This document shows, one piece after another, positions 32,948 to 42,462 of a stretch of 64,000 bases of DNA (its first letter is position 1; each line of letters opens with the position of its first letter). This stretch comes from Dasania phycosphaerae. Its GTDB lineage: Bacteria; Pseudomonadota; Gammaproteobacteria; Pseudomonadales; Dasaniaceae. The stretch spans positions 120,813-184,812 of the forward strand of contig NZ_JAPTGG010000010.1 of NCBI RefSeq assembly GCF_026891035.1, given 5' to 3'. Made by a program: the position numbers and the translations under genes. The notes below the pieces were generated by a model that was given only the letters and a program-made list of their open reading frames with translations, was not told where the DNA came from and ran no database searches.

Positions 32948-33615
32948 TGGAGTGGAACCTCAGCAAACCCGACAATATTATTGCCAGCTCACCCGGCGGC
33001 GCTTTTGAAGGTAGCCATGCCAGCGTCAATGAGAGCATAGAAGAGCAGGTCAAGCGCAATGTCGCCTTTGCCAAATTAGAAGACCTCATTGCCTGGGGCC
33101 GCGCCCACTCGCTGTGGCCTTTTAATTTTGGGCTGTCTTGCTGCTATGTGGAAATGGCCACCTCCTTTACCAGCCGTCACGACATCGCCCGCTTTGGCTC
33201 CGAGGTGATACGCGCCACCCCCAGGCAGGCCGATCTCATGGTGATTTCCGGCACCGTTTTTAGAAAAATGGCGCCGGTAGTACAACACCTATACGACCAA
33301 TTATTAGAGCCGCGCTGGATTATTTCCATGGGTTCCTGCGCCAACTCTGGGGGCATGTACGATATTTACAGCGTGGTACAAGGGGTGGATAAGTTCATCC
33401 CCGTAGATGTGTACGTACCCGGCTGCCCGCCGCGTCCCGAAGCCTTAATGCAGGGCCTCACCATGTTACAAGAGTCCATAGGCAAAGAGCGCCGCCCCTT
33501 AAGCTGGGTTGCTGGTGACCAACGGGTAGTTAAACCCAATATGCCTTCACAGAGAGATTTATTACAGCAAGATAGAAACCGCGCCACCACCCTGCGCAGC
33601 CCGGACGAATCCTAA
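32947..33615 (+). CDS. nuoB: NuoB, complex I subunit carrying cluster N2
   Basis: NuoB (PSST homologue) binds the terminal [4Fe-4S] cluster N2 that reduces quinone. The 222-aa sequence has the tandem cysteines in FGLSCCYVEM (Cys65-Cys66), with the remaining ligands in MGSCANSGG and VPGCPPRPEALMQG. An adjacent stretch, IARFGSEVIRATPRQADLMV, is also typical. The start overlaps the nuoA stop. An 85-nt gap precedes nuoCD, the largest gap between nuo genes. Confidence 0.98.
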   Translation: MEWNLSKPDNIIASSPGGAFEGSHASVNESIEEQVKRNVAFAKLEDLIAWGRAHSLWPFNFGLSCCYVEMATSFTSRHDIARFGSEVIRATPRQADLMVISGTVFRKMAPVVQHLYDQLLEPRWIISMGSCANSGGMYDIYSVVQGVDKFIPVDVYVPGCPPRPEALMQGLTMLQESIGKERRPLSWVAGDQRVVKPNMPSQRDLLQQDRNRATTLRSPDES

Positions 33616-33700
33616 AACCCAAAGATTAACAAGCTAGTAGAGAGTAAGACGTACCCGTAAACAGCAACGATAACAACACACAATAATTATCGGGAGCATT

Positions 33701-35449
33701 ATGCTTAACGCTGAAGTACTGAACAACAACGACACCGTTGGCGAGCTCTACGCGCGCTTTGGCGCCAGCTCGTTTGCCGTACAGGCCTGCCCCGATAACA
33801 CCCCCACCCTATGGGTAGAGCGCAGCCAGCTTATCGCCGTGCTGCAACACCTAAAAAACCAATTCCCCATGCTGCTGGACTTATTCGGTGTGGATGAACG
33901 CCTGCGCGAGCACAAGCCAGCCAGCGCCAAAGACTACACGGTGGTTTATCACCTGATGCGCTTTAAGCCCGTAGCCGAGATACGCATCAAAGCCTCCGTT
34001 TGCGCCGATGATATTAGCCTGCCCAGCGCCTGCGGCATTTGGCCCAACGCCAATTGGTACGAGCGCGAAGCCTGGGATATGTACGGCATAGAGTTTAGCG
34101 GCCACCCCAACCTGCGCCGCATATTACTGCCCCCCACCTGGCAGGGCCATGCGCTGAGAAAAGATCACCCCGCCCGCGCCACCGAAATGGCCCCCTTCAG
34201 CCTAGACGACGAAAAACAGCAGCAAGAGCAAGAGGCCCTGCTGTTTAAACCCGAAGACTGGGGCATGCAAAGAGCCACCGACGACACCGAGTTTATGTTT
34301 TTAAACCTAGGCCCCAATCACCCCTCGGTACACGGCGTATTTCGCATAGCCCTGCAATTAGATGGCGAGGTGGTCGTCGACTCGGTGCCCGACATAGGCT
34401 ACCACCACCGCGGTGCCGAAAAAATGGCCGAGCGCCAAACCTGGCACTCGTTTATCCCCTATACCGATCGCATTGATTACCTCGGCGGGGTGATGAACAA
34501 CCTCGCCTATGTCATGTCCGTGGAGCAACTAGCTGGCATTACCGTGCCCGACCGCGCCAAGGTGATACGCATTATGATGGCGGAGCTGTTTCGCATCTCC
34601 AGCCACTTGGTGTTTTACGGTACCTTTGCCCAAGATGTGGGCCAGATGTCGCCGGTGTTTTATATGTTTGCCGACCGCGAACGCCTGCTCGGCATAGTCG
34701 AAGCCGTCACCGGCGGCCGCATGCACCCGGCCTGGTTTCGCATAGGTGGCGTCGCCCAAGATCTACCCAAAGGCTGGGACAAGATGGTGCGCGAGTTTAT
34801 CGATGCCATGCCCGCACGGCTCGATCACTACCAAAAAATGGCCATGGACAATAGCATCCTAAAACAGCGCACCGTAGGTGTAGGGGCTTACAACAGTCAA
34901 GAGGCCATGGACTGGGGCATTACCGGCCCCAGCCTGCGCGCCACCGGTTTTGACTTTGACCTGCGCCGCGACCGTCCCTACGGCGGCTACGATCAATTCG
35001 ATTTTGAAGTCCCCACCGCCCACAACGGCGACTGCTATGACCGCGCGGTAGTACGCATAGAAGAAATACGGCAAAGCCTGCATATCATCCGCCAATGCCT
35101 GGATAACATGCCCGCAGGCCCCTACAAAAGTGAGCACAAACTCACTACGCCGCCACCCAAAGAGCGCACCCTGCAAGATATAGAAACCCTAATCCACCAC
35201 TTTTTAAATGTCAGCTGGGGGCCGGTGATGCCCGCCGGTGAAGCTTCTTTTCCTATAGAGGCCACCAAGGGCATAAACAATTACCACATCATCAGCGATG
35301 GCGGCACCCAATCCTATCGCACCCGCATACGCACGCCCTCGTTCCCGGCATTGCAACAAATTCCGCTAATCAGTAACGGCCTGATGATAGCCGACCTGAT
35401 AGCCATAATCGCCAGCATAGATTTTGTGATGGCCGACGTGGATAGGTAG
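33701..35449 (+). CDS. nuoC: NuoCD, fused complex I 30/49 kDa subunits
   Basis: This 582-aa protein fuses NuoC (residues ~1-190; WYEREAWDMYGIEFSGHPNL is the 30 kDa signature) to NuoD (~200-582). The NuoD part has NLGPNHPSVHGVFRIALQLD, GYHHRGAEKMAE and the conserved C-terminal DGGTQSYRTRIRTPSFPAL, and forms part of the quinone site. The fusion is normal in many gammaproteobacteria, including E. coli (nuoCD). A GGGAG ribosome-binding site is present about 7 nt upstream. Confidence 0.98.
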   Translation: MLNAEVLNNNDTVGELYARFGASSFAVQACPDNTPTLWVERSQLIAVLQHLKNQFPMLLDLFGVDERLREHKPASAKDYTVVYHLMRFKPVAEIRIKASVCADDISLPSACGIWPNANWYEREAWDMYGIEFSGHPNLRRILLPPTWQGHALRKDHPARATEMAPFSLDDEKQQQEQEALLFKPEDWGMQRATDDTEFMFLNLGPNHPSVHGVFRIALQLDGEVVVDSVPDIGYHHRGAEKMAERQTWHSFIPYTDRIDYLGGVMNNLAYVMSVEQLAGITVPDRAKVIRIMMAELFRISSHLVFYGTFAQDVGQMSPVFYMFADRERLLGIVEAVTGGRMHPAWFRIGGVAQDLPKGWDKMVREFIDAMPARLDHYQKMAMDNSILKQRTVGVGAYNSQEAMDWGITGPSLRATGFDFDLRRDRPYGGYDQFDFEVPTAHNGDCYDRAVVRIEEIRQSLHIIRQCLDNMPAGPYKSEHKLTTPPPKERTLQDIETLIHHFLNVSWGPVMPAGEASFPIEATKGINNYHIISDGGTQSYRTRIRTPSFPALQQIPLISNGLMIADLIAIIASIDFVMADVDR

Positions 35450-35458
35450 GTATAGCGC

Positions 35459-35956
35459 ATGATGAGTAGCCAAATTATCCCCAGCCTCAGCGCCGCCGAA
35501 TTGGCCGACATAGATGCCGAAATTTCCCATGCCCCCTATAAAGCCGCAGTGGCCATAGATGCCTTAAAAATTGTGCAGTCCTATAGAGGCTGGGTATCCG
35601 ATGAAAGCCTAAAAGCCATAGCCCAACACCTGGAGATGTCGCCCGCCGAACTAGACGGCATAGCCACTTTTTATAATTTGATTTTTCGCCAGCCCGTGGG
35701 TGAGCAGGTGATACTGCTATGCAATAGCGTCACCTGCTGGATTAAAGGTTACGAGCAAATACGTGAGCAAATCAGCCAACACTTAGGCGTAGGCTTGGGC
35801 GAAACCACCACCGACAAGGCCTACACCTTTTTGCCCGTCACCTGCTTAGGCGCCTGCGACAAAGCCCCGGTGATGATGGTGGGCGATGAGCTGCACGAAC
35901 ACATAGACCGCAACGATTTAACCCAAATTTTTAGAAGTCGGGAGCAGGCGCAATGA
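35459..35956 (+). CDS. nuoE: NuoE, complex I 24 kDa [2Fe-2S] subunit
   Basis: NuoE carries cluster N1a in the NADH-dehydrogenase module. The 165-aa thioredoxin-like protein has the cluster cysteines in LLCNSVTCWIKGYEQI and TCLGACDKAPVMMV. The N-terminal helical part includes VSDESLKAIAQHLEM and ATFYNLIFRQPVG. Two consecutive ATG codons occur at the start, 10 nt after nuoCD, and the stop overlaps nuoF. Confidence 0.98.
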   Translation: MMSSQIIPSLSAAELADIDAEISHAPYKAAVAIDALKIVQSYRGWVSDESLKAIAQHLEMSPAELDGIATFYNLIFRQPVGEQVILLCNSVTCWIKGYEQIREQISQHLGVGLGETTTDKAYTFLPVTCLGACDKAPVMMVGDELHEHIDRNDLTQIFRSREQAQ

Positions 35957-37326
35957 GCACACAACTCAACGACCCTTTAACTCGCCCCCTCACTAAAAAC
36001 ATACGCGAGGACCGCCGCCCTACCGACATGGCCGCTTACGAAGCCAATGACGGCTACCAAAGCCTGCACAGCACCTTAGGCAAACGCAGCCCCGCCGACT
36101 GCCTGCAAATTATTAAAGACTCTAACTTGCGAGGCCGTGGCGGCGCGGGCTTTCCCACCGGCATGAAGTGGAGCTTTGTGCCCATGGAAGATGCCACACC
36201 CGGGCATAAATACCTAGTATGCAATGCCGACGAAATGGAGCCCGGCACTTTTAAAGACCGCTGGTTATTAGAGTGCGACCCACACCAGCTAATCGAAGGC
36301 ATGATTATCTCCGCCTACACCTTACAGGCCGACATAGGCTATATCTTTATACGCTCCGAATATTTACTAGCAGCACAACTACTGCGCGAGGCCATAGCCG
36401 ACTGCCATGCCAAAGGTTACTTAGGCGACAACATTTTAGGCAGCGGTTTTAATTTCGAATTACATGTACACGCCAGCGCCGGTCGCTATATCTGCGGCGA
36501 AGAAACTGCCCTGATTAATTCCCTGGAAGGCAAACGCGCCAACCCCAGAGCCAAGCCACCCTTTCCGCAAGTGAGCGGCCTGTGGGGGCGACCCACCATA
36601 GTTAATAACGTAGAAACTCTGTGCAATATACATCACATCGTGCAGCACGGTGCCCAGTGGTTTCAAAACCTGGGCATAGGCAGTGATGCGGGCACCAAAC
36701 TCTACGGTATTAGCGGCCGCGTCAACAAGCCCGGCTGCTGGGAGCTGCCCATAGGCACCCCCATACGTGATATTTTCGCGCTGGCAGGCGGCATGGAACA
36801 GGGCTATGAACTGCGCGGTTTTTTACCCGGCGGCGGCTCCACCGATTTTCTCACCCCCGAGCACCTAGATCTGGCCATGGACTACGACACCATAGGCAAG
36901 GCCGGCAGCCGCATGGGCACCGGCACCATGATAGTACTGGACGACAAAACCTGCGCCGTGGGCTTTGTAAAAAACTTAGTGGAGTTTTTCGCGCAAGAGT
37001 CCTGCGGCTTTTGCACCCCCTGCCGCGACGGCCTGCCCTGGTCAGCACAGGTGCTAGACGACATACAACAGGGCCGCGGCACCTCCGAGGATATGAATAC
37101 CCTCGCTAGGCAAATCGGCTTTATCGGCGCCATAGGCAACACCCACTGCGCTCTGGCCCCCGGCGCCATGGAGCCACTGGCCAGCGGCATTCAATATTTT
37201 CGCGAAGATTTTGAGCGCCACCTCAACAACGGCCACTGTCCGCTGTGCCATGAGCACAACCCTAAGGGTAAGCATGACAGCCAGCACAAGGGCCAACAGG
37301 GCGTAAGCCAGGGAGTTGCCAGCTAA
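35953..37326 (+). CDS. nuoF: NuoF, complex I NADH- and FMN-binding subunit
   Basis: NuoF oxidises NADH via FMN and holds cluster N3. The 457-aa protein has the glycine-rich site LRGRGGAGFPTGMKWSF, the block CNADEMEPGTFKDR, ICGEETALINSLEGKR and the cluster ligands SCGFCTPCRDG. The C-terminal ~25 residues (His/Lys/Gln-rich) are longer than in many homologues. It overlaps nuoE upstream (ATGA) and nuoG by one base downstream. Confidence 0.98.
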   Translation: MSTQLNDPLTRPLTKNIREDRRPTDMAAYEANDGYQSLHSTLGKRSPADCLQIIKDSNLRGRGGAGFPTGMKWSFVPMEDATPGHKYLVCNADEMEPGTFKDRWLLECDPHQLIEGMIISAYTLQADIGYIFIRSEYLLAAQLLREAIADCHAKGYLGDNILGSGFNFELHVHASAGRYICGEETALINSLEGKRANPRAKPPFPQVSGLWGRPTIVNNVETLCNIHHIVQHGAQWFQNLGIGSDAGTKLYGISGRVNKPGCWELPIGTPIRDIFALAGGMEQGYELRGFLPGGGSTDFLTPEHLDLAMDYDTIGKAGSRMGTGTMIVLDDKTCAVGFVKNLVEFFAQESCGFCTPCRDGLPWSAQVLDDIQQGRGTSEDMNTLARQIGFIGAIGNTHCALAPGAMEPLASGIQYFREDFERHLNNGHCPLCHEHNPKGKHDSQHKGQQGVSQGVAS

Positions 37327-40115
37327 TGCCTGTTATCACCATAGACAATCAAGAGTACAGCGTTAAAGAAGGCGACAACTTACTGCAAGCCTGCCTCGGC
37401 CTGGGTTTGGATTTACCCTATTTTTGCTGGCACCCCGATATGGGTTCCATAGGCGCCTGCCGCCAGTGCGCGGTAGTGCAGTATCAAAATACCGAGGACT
37501 ATCGAGCAGGTTCTCGCGGCCGCATCGTCATGGGTTGCATGACACAAGTCACTGATGGCGCCATTTTTTCACTTAATGGCGACAAGGCCTCAGAGTTTAG
37601 AAAAACTATCGTGGAATCCCTAATGCTCAACCACCCCCACGATTGCCCGGTCTGCGCCGAGGGTGGCGAATGCCATTTGCAAGATATGACGGTAATGACC
37701 GGCCACCGCGACAGGCACTACCGCGGTAAAAAGAACACCCACCGCAATCAATATTTAGGGCCGCTAATCCACCACGAAATGAATCGCTGCATCACCTGCT
37801 ACCGCTGCACCCGCTACTACAACAACTATGCGGGCGGCAAAGATTTAGCCGCCATGGCCGCCCACGATCACGTCTACTTTGGCCGCCATCAAGAGGGCGT
37901 GCTAGAGAGTGAGTTTGCCGGCAACTTGGTCGAGGTCTGCCCCACCGGCGTGTTTACCGACAAGAGCCTGGTCAACGACTACAGCCGCAAATGGGACCTA
38001 CAATCTGCCCCCTCGGTATGCACCCACTGCGCCGTGGGCTGCAACACCCTGCCCGGCGAACGCTACGGTAAACTCAAGCGTGTACACAATCGCTACAACG
38101 ACGAAGTGAATGGTTACTTTCTCTGTGACCGCGGTCGCTTCGGGGCCAAGTTTGTAAACAGCGATAAGCGCATAAACAACCCGGGGCTGCGTGACGAGCA
38201 TGGCCGCTACAATATCATCGACCCCCACCAAGCTCTGCATCAGCTAGTTGAAGCCTGCCAAGGCGACAATAACATCGCCGCCATAGGCTCGCCCCGCGCC
38301 TCGGTAGAGGCCAACTTTCTACTCAAAACCTTGGCAGGCGAGCAGCACTACAGCCCCGGCTTTAATGCGCAGGAGCAAAGCTTGGCGCAGCTGGCGCTAA
38401 GCCTGCAACAGCACAGCGCCGCCACCATCCCCAGCATTAAAGATATAGAGTGCGCCGACGCCATTTTTATTTTGGGTGAAGACCTCACCCACAGCGCTCC
38501 GCGCATAGCCCTAGCCCTGCGCCAAAGTGTGCGCAACAAAGCCTACGCCCTAGCTGCCGAACTAAAACTACAGCCCTGGCAAGATGCCGCCGTACGCAAC
38601 CTCGCCCAAGATCAGCGCAGCCCGCTGTTTGTTGCCGCGGTCACCGACACCCGCCTGGACGACATCGCCGAACAATGTCATCACTTAGCGCCGGATGACA
38701 TTGCCCGCCTGGGCTACGCGGTGGCCGAGCAGATCAGTGGCAAGGCTAACGCCAGCGATGAACCCGCCAACACCATCGCCCAGGCCCTGCTCAGTGCCCA
38801 ACGCCCTTTAATTATTGCTGGCAGCAGCTGTGGCAACGCCGCCATCATGCAAGCCGCCGCCGCCATCGCTGACGCCCTGGCGCTGCGTAAAAACGAAAAC
38901 GCAGGCAACAGCATGCTATGCCTCACCCTGCCCGAGGCCAACAGCCTGGGGCAGGCTATGCTCAGTCCCAACGAGGCCCCCAGCATAGAGGCACTGGCCG
39001 AGCGCGCCTATAAAATTGACACCCTGATCGTCTTAGAAAACGACCTCTTTCGCCGCGCCCCTGCCGCCGTGGTCGACAAATTATTGCAAAGCGTTACCAC
39101 ATTGATCGTACTAGACAGTTTAGAAACGCCCACCTTAGCAACCAGCCAGTTGGCGCTGCCCGCTGCCAGTGTTGCCGAAAGTGAAGGCACTATAGTCAGC
39201 TTAGAGGGTCGCGCCCAGCGCTACTTCCCAGTATCGGAATGCCAAGGCGAGCGCCGCGCCAGCTGGGCCTGGCTGCTGGCTTGTTTAAAAGAGCTCGGCC
39301 ACCCCGAGGCAGCCAATATTCACCGCTTTGACGACATTACGCTAGCCTGTTCGGCGGCACAGCCAATGCTAAAAGGCATCACCTTGGCCGCCCCCGATCA
39401 CTTCTACCGCAATGCGGGGGTCAAAATACCGCGCCAGCCACAGCGCTACAGTGGTCGCACCGCGATGCGCGCCAATGTTTCGGTACATGAGCCCAAACAA
39501 ACAGAGGATGATGAAACCGCGCTGGCCTATACCATGGAGGGCTTAAACCGCCATCAACCCGGCTCGCTACTGCCATTTGTCTGGTCGCCGGGCTGGAACT
39601 CCAATCAATCACTACATAAATTTCAAACCGAAACCGGCGGCCCCCTAAAAGGCGGCACTGCAGGTAAACGCCTGCTGGACAACCGTCAGAACAACAATAA
39701 CCAGCAAAAAAATAGCCAGCAAGCAGTGGCAACAACTGCCCCTGCCGCTTTTCAAGCCAGTGCTGGGCAATGGCTGCTGGTACCCCGCCAGCGTATTTTT
39801 GGCAGCGATGAACTAAGCAGCTACAGCGATAATCTGGCAGAGCTATTAAGCGACGCCAGCATAGAAATCAACAGCGCCGATGCCAGCCTATTGCAGGTGA
39901 AAAACGGCGATGGCCTAAGCTTGGGCGAGAACTTAGCCTGCCTCAGAGTCGTTATTAATAACACCATCCCGCAAGGTTGCGCCGCCTATAGCGTAGGTAT
40001 AGCGGGCACGTTTAACCTCACCCTAGGCCAGCGCGTCAGCCTGCAAAAAGCCAGCGACTGGCAAAGACCTAAACAAGCCGATGTAATCGCCTCCGACGGA
40101 GGTGCCCATGTCTGA
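37326..40115 (+). CDS. nuoG: NuoG, complex I 75 kDa iron-sulfur subunit
   Basis: NuoG carries the chain of FeS clusters in the NADH module. The 929-aa sequence begins with a [2Fe-2S] ferredoxin domain (CWHPDMGSIGACRQCAV), then the His-Cys motif HPHDCPVCAEGGECHLQ, and a region with CITCYRCTRYY and VEVCPTGVF. The extra N7 cluster site of gammaproteobacterial/Thermus-type NuoG is present (CTHCAVGC plus a later Cys). A degenerate molybdopterin-oxidoreductase-like domain fills the C-terminal two thirds, with an Asn/Gln-rich linker near residues 785-800. Its end overlaps the start of nuoH. Confidence 0.97.
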   Translation: MPVITIDNQEYSVKEGDNLLQACLGLGLDLPYFCWHPDMGSIGACRQCAVVQYQNTEDYRAGSRGRIVMGCMTQVTDGAIFSLNGDKASEFRKTIVESLMLNHPHDCPVCAEGGECHLQDMTVMTGHRDRHYRGKKNTHRNQYLGPLIHHEMNRCITCYRCTRYYNNYAGGKDLAAMAAHDHVYFGRHQEGVLESEFAGNLVEVCPTGVFTDKSLVNDYSRKWDLQSAPSVCTHCAVGCNTLPGERYGKLKRVHNRYNDEVNGYFLCDRGRFGAKFVNSDKRINNPGLRDEHGRYNIIDPHQALHQLVEACQGDNNIAAIGSPRASVEANFLLKTLAGEQHYSPGFNAQEQSLAQLALSLQQHSAATIPSIKDIECADAIFILGEDLTHSAPRIALALRQSVRNKAYALAAELKLQPWQDAAVRNLAQDQRSPLFVAAVTDTRLDDIAEQCHHLAPDDIARLGYAVAEQISGKANASDEPANTIAQALLSAQRPLIIAGSSCGNAAIMQAAAAIADALALRKNENAGNSMLCLTLPEANSLGQAMLSPNEAPSIEALAERAYKIDTLIVLENDLFRRAPAAVVDKLLQSVTTLIVLDSLETPTLATSQLALPAASVAESEGTIVSLEGRAQRYFPVSECQGERRASWAWLLACLKELGHPEAANIHRFDDITLACSAAQPMLKGITLAAPDHFYRNAGVKIPRQPQRYSGRTAMRANVSVHEPKQTEDDETALAYTMEGLNRHQPGSLLPFVWSPGWNSNQSLHKFQTETGGPLKGGTAGKRLLDNRQNNNNQQKNSQQAVATTAPAAFQASAGQWLLVPRQRIFGSDELSSYSDNLAELLSDASIEINSADASLLQVKNGDGLSLGENLACLRVVINNTIPQGCAAYSVGIAGTFNLTLGQRVSLQKASDWQRPKQADVIASDGGAHV

Positions 40116-41061
40116 TCTCAACACCATTATTTTTGGCTTGGTATTAATCGGCGGCGCGGTAGGTGGCGCTGCGGTACTCACCTGGTTTGAGCGGCGCCTG
40201 CTGGGCATATGGCAGGACAGGCTAGGCCCCAACCGCTTAGGCCCCTTTGGCATCCTGCAAGTGTTGGCCGATATGCTTAAGCTGCTCAGCAAAGATGATT
40301 GGGTGCCGCCCTTTGCCGATAAAGTGGTGTTTGTGTTTGCCCCCACGGCCATCGTCGTGGCCATGCTGCTGGGCTTTGCGGTGGTGCCCTTTAGCCCCGA
40401 CTTGATGATTATCGATATCAATATAGGGCTGTTGTTTTTTCTCGGTATGACCTCACTGGCGGTATACAGCGTGTTACTGGGTGGCTTGGCCTCCAATAAT
40501 AAATACGCCTTATTAGGCGGGCTAAGAAGCGCCGCGCAAATGGTTAGCTATGAGGTATTTATGGGGCTGTCGCTAATGGGTGTAGTGATGCTCAGCGGCA
40601 GCTTTAGTTTGCGCGATATAGTCGAAGCGCAAAGCGATATGTGGTTTTTTATCCCGCAGTTTTTGGGCCTGTATGTATTTTTAATTGCCGGTATAGCCGA
40701 AAGCCACAGGCTGCCCTTTGACCTGCCCGAGGCAGAACACGAACTCACCGCTGGCTTTCACACCGAGTACGGCGGCATGAAGTTCGCCATGTTTATGCTG
40801 GGAGAATACCTAGGCCTAATGTTAATTAGCTGCATGATAGTCACGCTATTTTTTGGCGGCTGGCTGGGGCCTTGGTTGCCGCCGGTGGTTTGGTTTTTCC
40901 TAAAAGTGTTTATTGTGATTTGTTTTTTTATTTTGCTGCGCTGCGCTATCCCCCGCCCCCGCTACGATCAACTGATGTCACTGGGCTGGAAGTATATGCT
41001 GCCACTGGCACTGCTCAACCTATTAGTCACTGGCGCTATTGCGCTAAGTATGGAGGGCTAG
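40108..41061 (+). CDS. nuoH: NuoH, complex I quinone-site membrane subunit
   Basis: NuoH (ND1 homologue) forms the entry of the quinone channel. From the ATG at 40108 the product is 317 aa with eight or so transmembrane helices and the signatures ERRLLGIWQDRLGPNR, GLRSAAQMVSYE and the acidic loop ESHRLPFDLPEAEHELTAG. The start is chosen because GGAGGT lies about 5 nt upstream; a GTG two codons earlier overlaps that site. It overlaps the end of nuoG by 8 nt. Confidence 0.98.
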   Translation: MSDLNTIIFGLVLIGGAVGGAAVLTWFERRLLGIWQDRLGPNRLGPFGILQVLADMLKLLSKDDWVPPFADKVVFVFAPTAIVVAMLLGFAVVPFSPDLMIIDINIGLLFFLGMTSLAVYSVLLGGLASNNKYALLGGLRSAAQMVSYEVFMGLSLMGVVMLSGSFSLRDIVEAQSDMWFFIPQFLGLYVFLIAGIAESHRLPFDLPEAEHELTAGFHTEYGGMKFAMFMLGEYLGLMLISCMIVTLFFGGWLGPWLPPVVWFFLKVFIVICFFILLRCAIPRPRYDQLMSLGWKYMLPLALLNLLVTGAIALSMEG

Positions 41062-41064
41062 ACC

Positions 41065-41592
41065 ATGTTGAAATCTTTGCGCAGCCAACTCACCACCATT
41101 TGGACGATTTTACAGCACAGCTTTAGCCGCTGCGAAACTGTGCAATACCCCGAACAAAAACCCTATTTAGCGCCGCGCTACCGAGGCCGTATCGTACTCA
41201 CCACCGACCCCGATGGCGACGAGCGCTGCGTGGCCTGCAACCTCTGCGCGGTGGCCTGCCCCGTCGATTGCATAGCCCTGCAACAGGGCACCCGTGAAGA
41301 TGGCCGCTGGTATCCGGAATTTTTCCGCATTAATTTTTCGCGCTGCATTATGTGCGGCATGTGTGAAGAAGCCTGCCCCACTAATGCCATACAACTCACC
41401 CCCGACTTTGAAATGTGTGAGTACGACAGGCAAAACATGGTGTACGAAAAAGAGCATTTGCAAATAGATGGCCCCGGTAAGTATCACGATTACAATTTTT
41501 ATCGCGTCTCTGGCCTGGCCATAAAAGGCAAAGATAAAGGCGAGGCACAAAATGAGGCCCAGCCCATAGATGTAAAGAGTTTACTGCCATGA
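41065..41592 (+). CDS. nuoI: NuoI, complex I two-[4Fe-4S] ferredoxin subunit
   Basis: NuoI (TYKY homologue) holds clusters N6a and N6b. The 175-aa protein has both CxxCxxCxxxCP motifs, CVACNLCAVACPVDC and CIMCGMCEEACPTNA, in a ferredoxin domain. The flanking RYRGRIVLTTDPDGDERC is conserved. Three nucleotides separate it from nuoH, and the stop overlaps the nuoJ start. Confidence 0.98.
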   Translation: MLKSLRSQLTTIWTILQHSFSRCETVQYPEQKPYLAPRYRGRIVLTTDPDGDERCVACNLCAVACPVDCIALQQGTREDGRWYPEFFRINFSRCIMCGMCEEACPTNAIQLTPDFEMCEYDRQNMVYEKEHLQIDGPGKYHDYNFYRVSGLAIKGKDKGEAQNEAQPIDVKSLLP

Positions 41593-42149
41593 TGGAAAGC
41601 TTATTTTATTTGGCCTCGTTTATCGCCCTAGTCGCGACAGTACTAGCGCTAAGCCGCGCCAATGCCACCCACGCCTTAATTTATTTAATTGTGTCTTTAT
41701 TGGCAGTAGCGGTGATCTTCTTTTTATTGGGCGCCCCCTTCGCCGCAGCTTTAGAAGTTTTAATTTATGCAGGTGCCATTATGGTGCTGTTTATTTTTGT
41801 CATCATGATGCTCAACTTGGGCGATAGCGGTGTGGCTAAGGAGCGCCAATGGCTAAGCCCACGCTATTGGATAGTACCGGGGTTATTAGCAGCCATATTG
41901 TTTGGTGAAATGTTAGTCGCACTGCAACATCACAGCGCAGCGCTTAGCGGCAAAATGATTAGCCCTAAAGCTGTGGCGCTAGAATTATTTGGCCCCTATG
42001 TATTGGCAGTAGAGATAGCCTCCATGTTGTTACTGGCCGGTTTAGTAGGCGCCTATCACTTGGGTCGCCGCTTTTTAGCCCGCACCGAAATGGAAGAGGA
42101 GCTACAAGAGGAACTAAAAGAGCAAGAACAACAGAGGGCGCAGCCATGA
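41589..42149 (+). CDS. nuoJ: NuoJ, complex I membrane subunit
   Basis: NuoJ (ND6 homologue) has five transmembrane helices and a mobile helix 3 implicated in coupling. The 186-aa sequence shows HALIYLIVSLLAVAVIFFLLG and the conserved LIYAGAIMVLFIFVIMMLNL. The C-terminal tail is unusually Glu/Gln-rich (EEELQEELKEQEQQ), predicted helical and cytoplasmic. It overlaps nuoI and nuoK at both ends by four bases. Confidence 0.97.
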   Translation: MMESLFYLASFIALVATVLALSRANATHALIYLIVSLLAVAVIFFLLGAPFAAALEVLIYAGAIMVLFIFVIMMLNLGDSGVAKERQWLSPRYWIVPGLLAAILFGEMLVALQHHSAALSGKMISPKAVALELFGPYVLAVEIASMLLLAGLVGAYHLGRRFLARTEMEEELQEELKEQEQQRAQP

Positions 42150-42460
42150 ACGGCTTACAAATTCCCTTAGAGCATGTACTTATTATTGCCTCCTTTATGT
42201 TTAGCTTTGGCCTGCTGGGTTTAATGTTGCGCCGCAATATCATTTTTATGCTGATGTCACTGGAGGTCATGCTCAATGCCGCCGCGCTAGCCTTTGTGGC
42301 CGCCGGTGCCAAATGGGCGCAGGCCGACGGCCAGATTATTTTCTTACTCATACTCAGTGTTGCCGCCGCCGAAGTGGCAGTGGGGCTGGGCCTGGTGTTA
42401 CAAATTCAGCGCCGTTTTAAAACGCTGGATATGGATACTGCTAAACGGATGCGAGGTTAA
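42146..42460 (+). CDS. nuoK: NuoK, complex I membrane subunit
   Basis: NuoK (ND4L homologue) is a 104-aa protein with three transmembrane helices. The sequence LMLRRNIIFMLMSLEVMLNAAALAFV includes the conserved Glu in helix 2, and the second glutamate lies in LILSVAAAEVAVGLGLVLQI. Both are part of the proton path. It overlaps nuoJ by four bases and ends 2 nt before nuoL. Confidence 0.98.
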   Translation: MNGLQIPLEHVLIIASFMFSFGLLGLMLRRNIIFMLMSLEVMLNAAALAFVAAGAKWAQADGQIIFLLILSVAAAEVAVGLGLVLQIQRRFKTLDMDTAKRMRG

Positions 42461-42462
42461 CT